From the NCBI GenBank assembly GCA_031422295.1, contig JANOQM010000064.1:87468-151467 (forward strand): a DNA stretch of 64,000 nt, given 5' to 3'. The translations under genes were made by a program, and so were the position numbers. This stretch comes from JANOMH01 sp031422295 (GTDB taxonomy: Bacteria > Pseudomonadota > Alphaproteobacteria > Rhodobacterales > Rhodobacteraceae). The notes below the pieces were generated by a model that worked only from the letters and a program-made list of their open reading frames with translations, searched no databases and was not told where the DNA came from. Below are positions 61,958-64,000 of this stretch, piece by piece. Every line of letters starts with the position of its first letter. Within the stretch, counting starts at the first letter, position 1.

Positions 61958-62938
61958 TTAGGTCTTATGCAGGTTCTTGGCCGAATCCTTGATCGCCGCA
62001 TATTGACCAGACGGGCGGAACCGCCACAGATAATCAGGCAGGACCGAGGCCAAGGCAGTAGGACTGATCCCCAGCGCGGCAAAGCCCTGTGCGTCATCCG
62101 ACACGACATTATCCACGGCCAGATTGAGCACCTGATCCTTGGTCAACGGGCCGCGCACCAGCCCGCCGGTGGCGATCCGCCCGATGGAAAACCCAAAGGC
62201 CATAATCCGCGCCGCCCAGAACGGAATATTCACGATTAGCCTGCGCCGCTGCACCACCGCCAGCATCTGGGTCATCAGTTCGCGGAACGATTTCACCTCG
62301 GGCCCGCCAAGTTCGTAAACGCCTTGGGCCGGACCGGTCACAGCCAGCACCGCTGCCTGCGCCACATCATCCACATAAACCGGCTGAAACCGGGTCTTTG
62401 CGCCGACAACGGGCAGCACAGGGCCAAAGCGGCTCATCCCGGCAAAGCGGTTGAAAAACTGATCTTCTGCGCCAAACATGATGGAGGGGCGCAGGATCAC
62501 CGCCTGCGGCATCGCTGCCAGAACGGCAGCCTCGCCGGCAGCTTTGGATTTCGCATAAAGGCTGTCCGAGGCAGCATCTGCCCCGATGGCCGAGATATGG
62601 ACCATCTGCGCCACGCCCAGTTCGGCAGCAATCCGCGCGATCCGACCGGCACCTTCCGCCTGCACCGCAGCAAAGGTGTTTTTGCCGACCTCGTCCAGCA
62701 CACCGACGCAATTGATCACTGCATCAGCACCCCGTGTGACGGCGCGGACAGATTCATCGTCGCGGATGTTACAGAACAAAGGTTCGACCTGACCAACCGC
62801 GCCATAGGGCTTGACGAACATCGCCTGGTTCGGATTGCGCACTGCGATCCGCACGCGCCAGCCGTCTTTGGCCAGTCTGCGCGCGATGTACCGGCCCAGA
62901 AACCCAGAACCGCCAAAGATGGTGACAAGTTTGGACAT
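61958..62938 (-). CDS. Complex I NDUFA9-like NAD(P)-binding protein
   Basis: The 326-residue atypical SDR starts at ATG 62938 (MSKLVTIFGGSGFLGRYIAR) with AAAAGGAA upstream; the longer frame runs back through tRNA-Leu and is rejected. It has the GGSGFLG nucleotide motif, INCVGVLDEVGKNTFAAVQA, QMVHISAIGAD, YAKSKAAGEAAV and RFQPVYVDDVAQAAV. In Alphaproteobacteria such proteins are related to the mitochondrial complex I assembly/subunit NDUFA9. They probably act in quinone or complex I biology. Confidence 0.9.
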   Translation of the reverse strand: MSKLVTIFGGSGFLGRYIARRLAKDGWRVRIAVRNPNQAMFVKPYGAVGQVEPLFCNIRDDESVRAVTRGADAVINCVGVLDEVGKNTFAAVQAEGAGRIARIAAELGVAQMVHISAIGADAASDSLYAKSKAAGEAAVLAAMPQAVILRPSIMFGAEDQFFNRFAGMSRFGPVLPVVGAKTRFQPVYVDDVAQAAVLAVTGPAQGVYELGGPEVKSFRELMTQMLAVVQRRRLIVNIPFWAARIMAFGFSIGRIATGGLVRGPLTKDQVLNLAVDNVVSDDAQGFAALGISPTALASVLPDYLWRFRPSGQYAAIKDSAKNLHKT

Positions 62939-63035
62939 TGGCACATTTCCTTTTAGGACTTTCGACCGTGGGTTTACTTGCAGGACCCGCACCAGACAAG
63001 GTTCATTTGACCATGGCTGTCGTGACATAATCGCG

Positions 63036-63064
63036 TTGACAGTCTGTTGCCGCCCGCTTAAACG
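63036..63064 (+). promoter_or_regulatory. tRNA-Leu promoter
   Basis: TTGACA at 63036-63041 is followed after exactly 17 bp by TAAACG at 63059-63064, placing the start about 10 bp before the tRNA. The -35 box is a perfect consensus. Confidence 0.65.
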
Positions 63065-63081
63065 CCGCAAATACACGGCCT

Positions 63082-63168
<87 letters not shown>

Positions 63169-63524
63169 CATCGGCTTGGGTTTTTGTGATGACGGGTTGA
63201 AAACCGGGCGTCCCATCAGGGCGATTTTCGCAGTTCAGTTGGTTGCACCGTCGGCTCGGGCGATGAGTCAAGGCCGGAAACTGTTACTTGACTCAATCGC
63301 GGAATCTGCCAATCTTTAACCACATTCAAGCGACCGTTGGCCGTGATGGGCTGTTCTGTCATTTTTGGCCAAGTTTTTACGTAGCATTTTCTTTCGGCAC
63401 TCTGGGTACGGCCTGCAGGTTTCGGCACGCTTGATTTAAAGCAGCTCCGCAACTTCTCCACACCCTCCCGCATCCAAAAATTTTCCCGCGCCTGCTGGCG
63501 CTTTGCATTTTATGGAGCTGAACC
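63169..63524. other. Intergenic region between tRNA-Leu and the acidic repeat protein
   Basis: These 356 bp hold no gene I can support. A minus-strand frame of 85 codons (63216-63473) has no ribosome binding site or family features. TTGACT at 63287 is a possible -35 box without a good partner. The GGAG 9 bases before ATG 63525 is the ribosome binding site of the next gene. Confidence 0.4.
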
Positions 63525-64000
63525 ATGTCTGATTTCCAGATGGCAGTTTATTCGACCGAAACCCTTGAGGCGTTGATCCTTGATGCCATGACAGGACTGA
63601 CCGCACAGATCAGTTTTGCCGACAATGATGGTGATGAAGGCAACGAAGGCAACGAAGGCAACGAAGCCACCGCTGGCCAGGAAGACGATGAGAACGACGA
63701 AGGCGATGAGGCCGACGAGTCGGACGAGTCGGACGAACTGAACGAGAACGACGAAGGTGATGAGGGCAGCGAAGGCGACGAAGGCGACGAAAACGACGAA
63801 GCCAACGAGAATGACGAGACTGACGAAGGCGACGAGAATAACGAGAGCAACGAAGACAACGAAGATAATGAGGCCAACGAAGGCGACGAAGGCGGCGAAG
63901 GCAACGAAGGCCACAAGAGCAAACGAGAGAAGTACAGACAAACACTTAAATCAAGTAACGCCTATTCCGCTGGTAAGGAGTGGGGGGGGGGGGGGGGGGG
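63525..64000 (+). CDS. Acidic (X-Asp/Asn-Glu)n repeat protein, C-terminus outside window
   Basis: ATG 63525 with GGAG upstream opens a frame that stays open to the window end, about 158 codons. Residues 1-35 (MSDFQMAVYSTETLEALILD and after) form an ordinary, probably helical head. From residue 38 to 128 Glu occupies every third position, with 30 of 31 positions kept, mostly preceded by Asp or Asn, as in GDEGNEGNEGNE. A basic stretch (HKSKREKYRQTLKSSNAY) follows, then the frame enters poly-G. It is extremely acidic. The family is unknown. The frame after 63981 may be an artefact. Confidence 0.65.
   Translation, partial: MSDFQMAVYSTETLEALILDAMTGLTAQISFADNDGDEGNEGNEGNEATAGQEDDENDEGDEADESDESDELNENDEGDEGSEGDEGDENDEANENDETDEGDENNESNEDNEDNEANEGDEGGEGNEGHKSKREKYRQTLKSSNAYSAGKEWGGGGG
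63982..64000 (+). repeat. Poly-G tract at the window end
   Basis: Nineteen consecutive G residues run to the edge of the window. If translated they give a glycine run. Such a tract at a sequence end is often an assembly or base-calling artefact. Confidence 0.7.

Noticed and set aside
63216..63473. An 85-codon minus-strand frame after tRNA-Leu
   Set aside because: No ribosome binding site, no recognisable motif and unlike codon use; treated as intergenic.
63510..63941. A 143-codon minus-strand frame rich in Val, Phe and Leu
   Set aside because: It is the antisense reading of the acidic triplet repeats; repeat codons GAN read backwards give a hydrophobic pattern.

Overview
The window looks like chromosomal DNA of an alphaproteobacterium of the order Rhodobacterales (Roseobacter/Rhodobacter type). 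The reasons are the fbcFBC-type petABC operon with a Rieske protein that begins with a TRRDFLYY twin-arginine leader, the PetP/PetR regulator pair, the xseB-ispA-dxs order, a thiBPQ operon behind a TPP riboswitch, and the short GC-rich palindromes between genes. There is no rRNA, so genus and species cannot be given. No CRISPR array, insertion sequence or prophage was recognised.

Layout. 1-5263 is the N-terminal part of a very large secreted repeat protein on the minus strand; its C-terminus lies outside the window. 5527-9516 is glycerol use: glpD-glpK divergent from glpR. 9538-13182 holds tRNA-Lys, dapF-mtaB, a PaiB-like flavin protein and a GST. 13260-14290 is a graveyard with relics of a DctB-like sensor kinase and a TctA-like transporter. 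14326-15451 encodes an outer-membrane barrel and a GFA-family zinc protein. 15652-18436 is the cytochrome bc1 operon. 18519-21862 is thiamine uptake under a TPP riboswitch. 21952-27631 carries aroC, a WYL regulator with its divergent GST, a thioredoxin/CcdA pair, a DMT transporter and HU.

27767-31047 is an overlapping ade-amn purine-salvage pair. 31158-36980 is a probable acyl-CoA catabolic operon: class II aldolase, acyl-CoA dehydrogenase, NDP-forming acyl-CoA ligase, CaiD-like hydratase and an SDR. 37022-38153 is a structured RNA leader and TerC. 38176-42949 runs HDAC-like, xseB, ispA, dxs and a sulfotransferase; dxs carries a one-base frameshift in this sequence. 43750-45987 is petR-petP divergent from ilvE. 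46042-52810 holds a BNR-repeat protein, a DMT transporter, a 59-residue small protein, a PQQ-type sugar dehydrogenase, queG, a GST, mtgA and a LysE exporter.

52847-60981 is the glutamate synthase operon in an unusual form. Between gltD and gltB lie three tandem, related, exported four-cysteine proteins of unknown function. This is the best candidate for an undescribed system here. 61141-62938 is uppP with an NDUFA9-like protein, followed by tRNA-Leu. At the right edge an acidic protein with glutamate at every third residue runs into a 19-base poly-G tract at the window end.

Starts were moved from the longest possible reading frame where a ribosome binding site and family length favoured an internal codon. 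Functions rest on recognised family motifs; no database search was possible.
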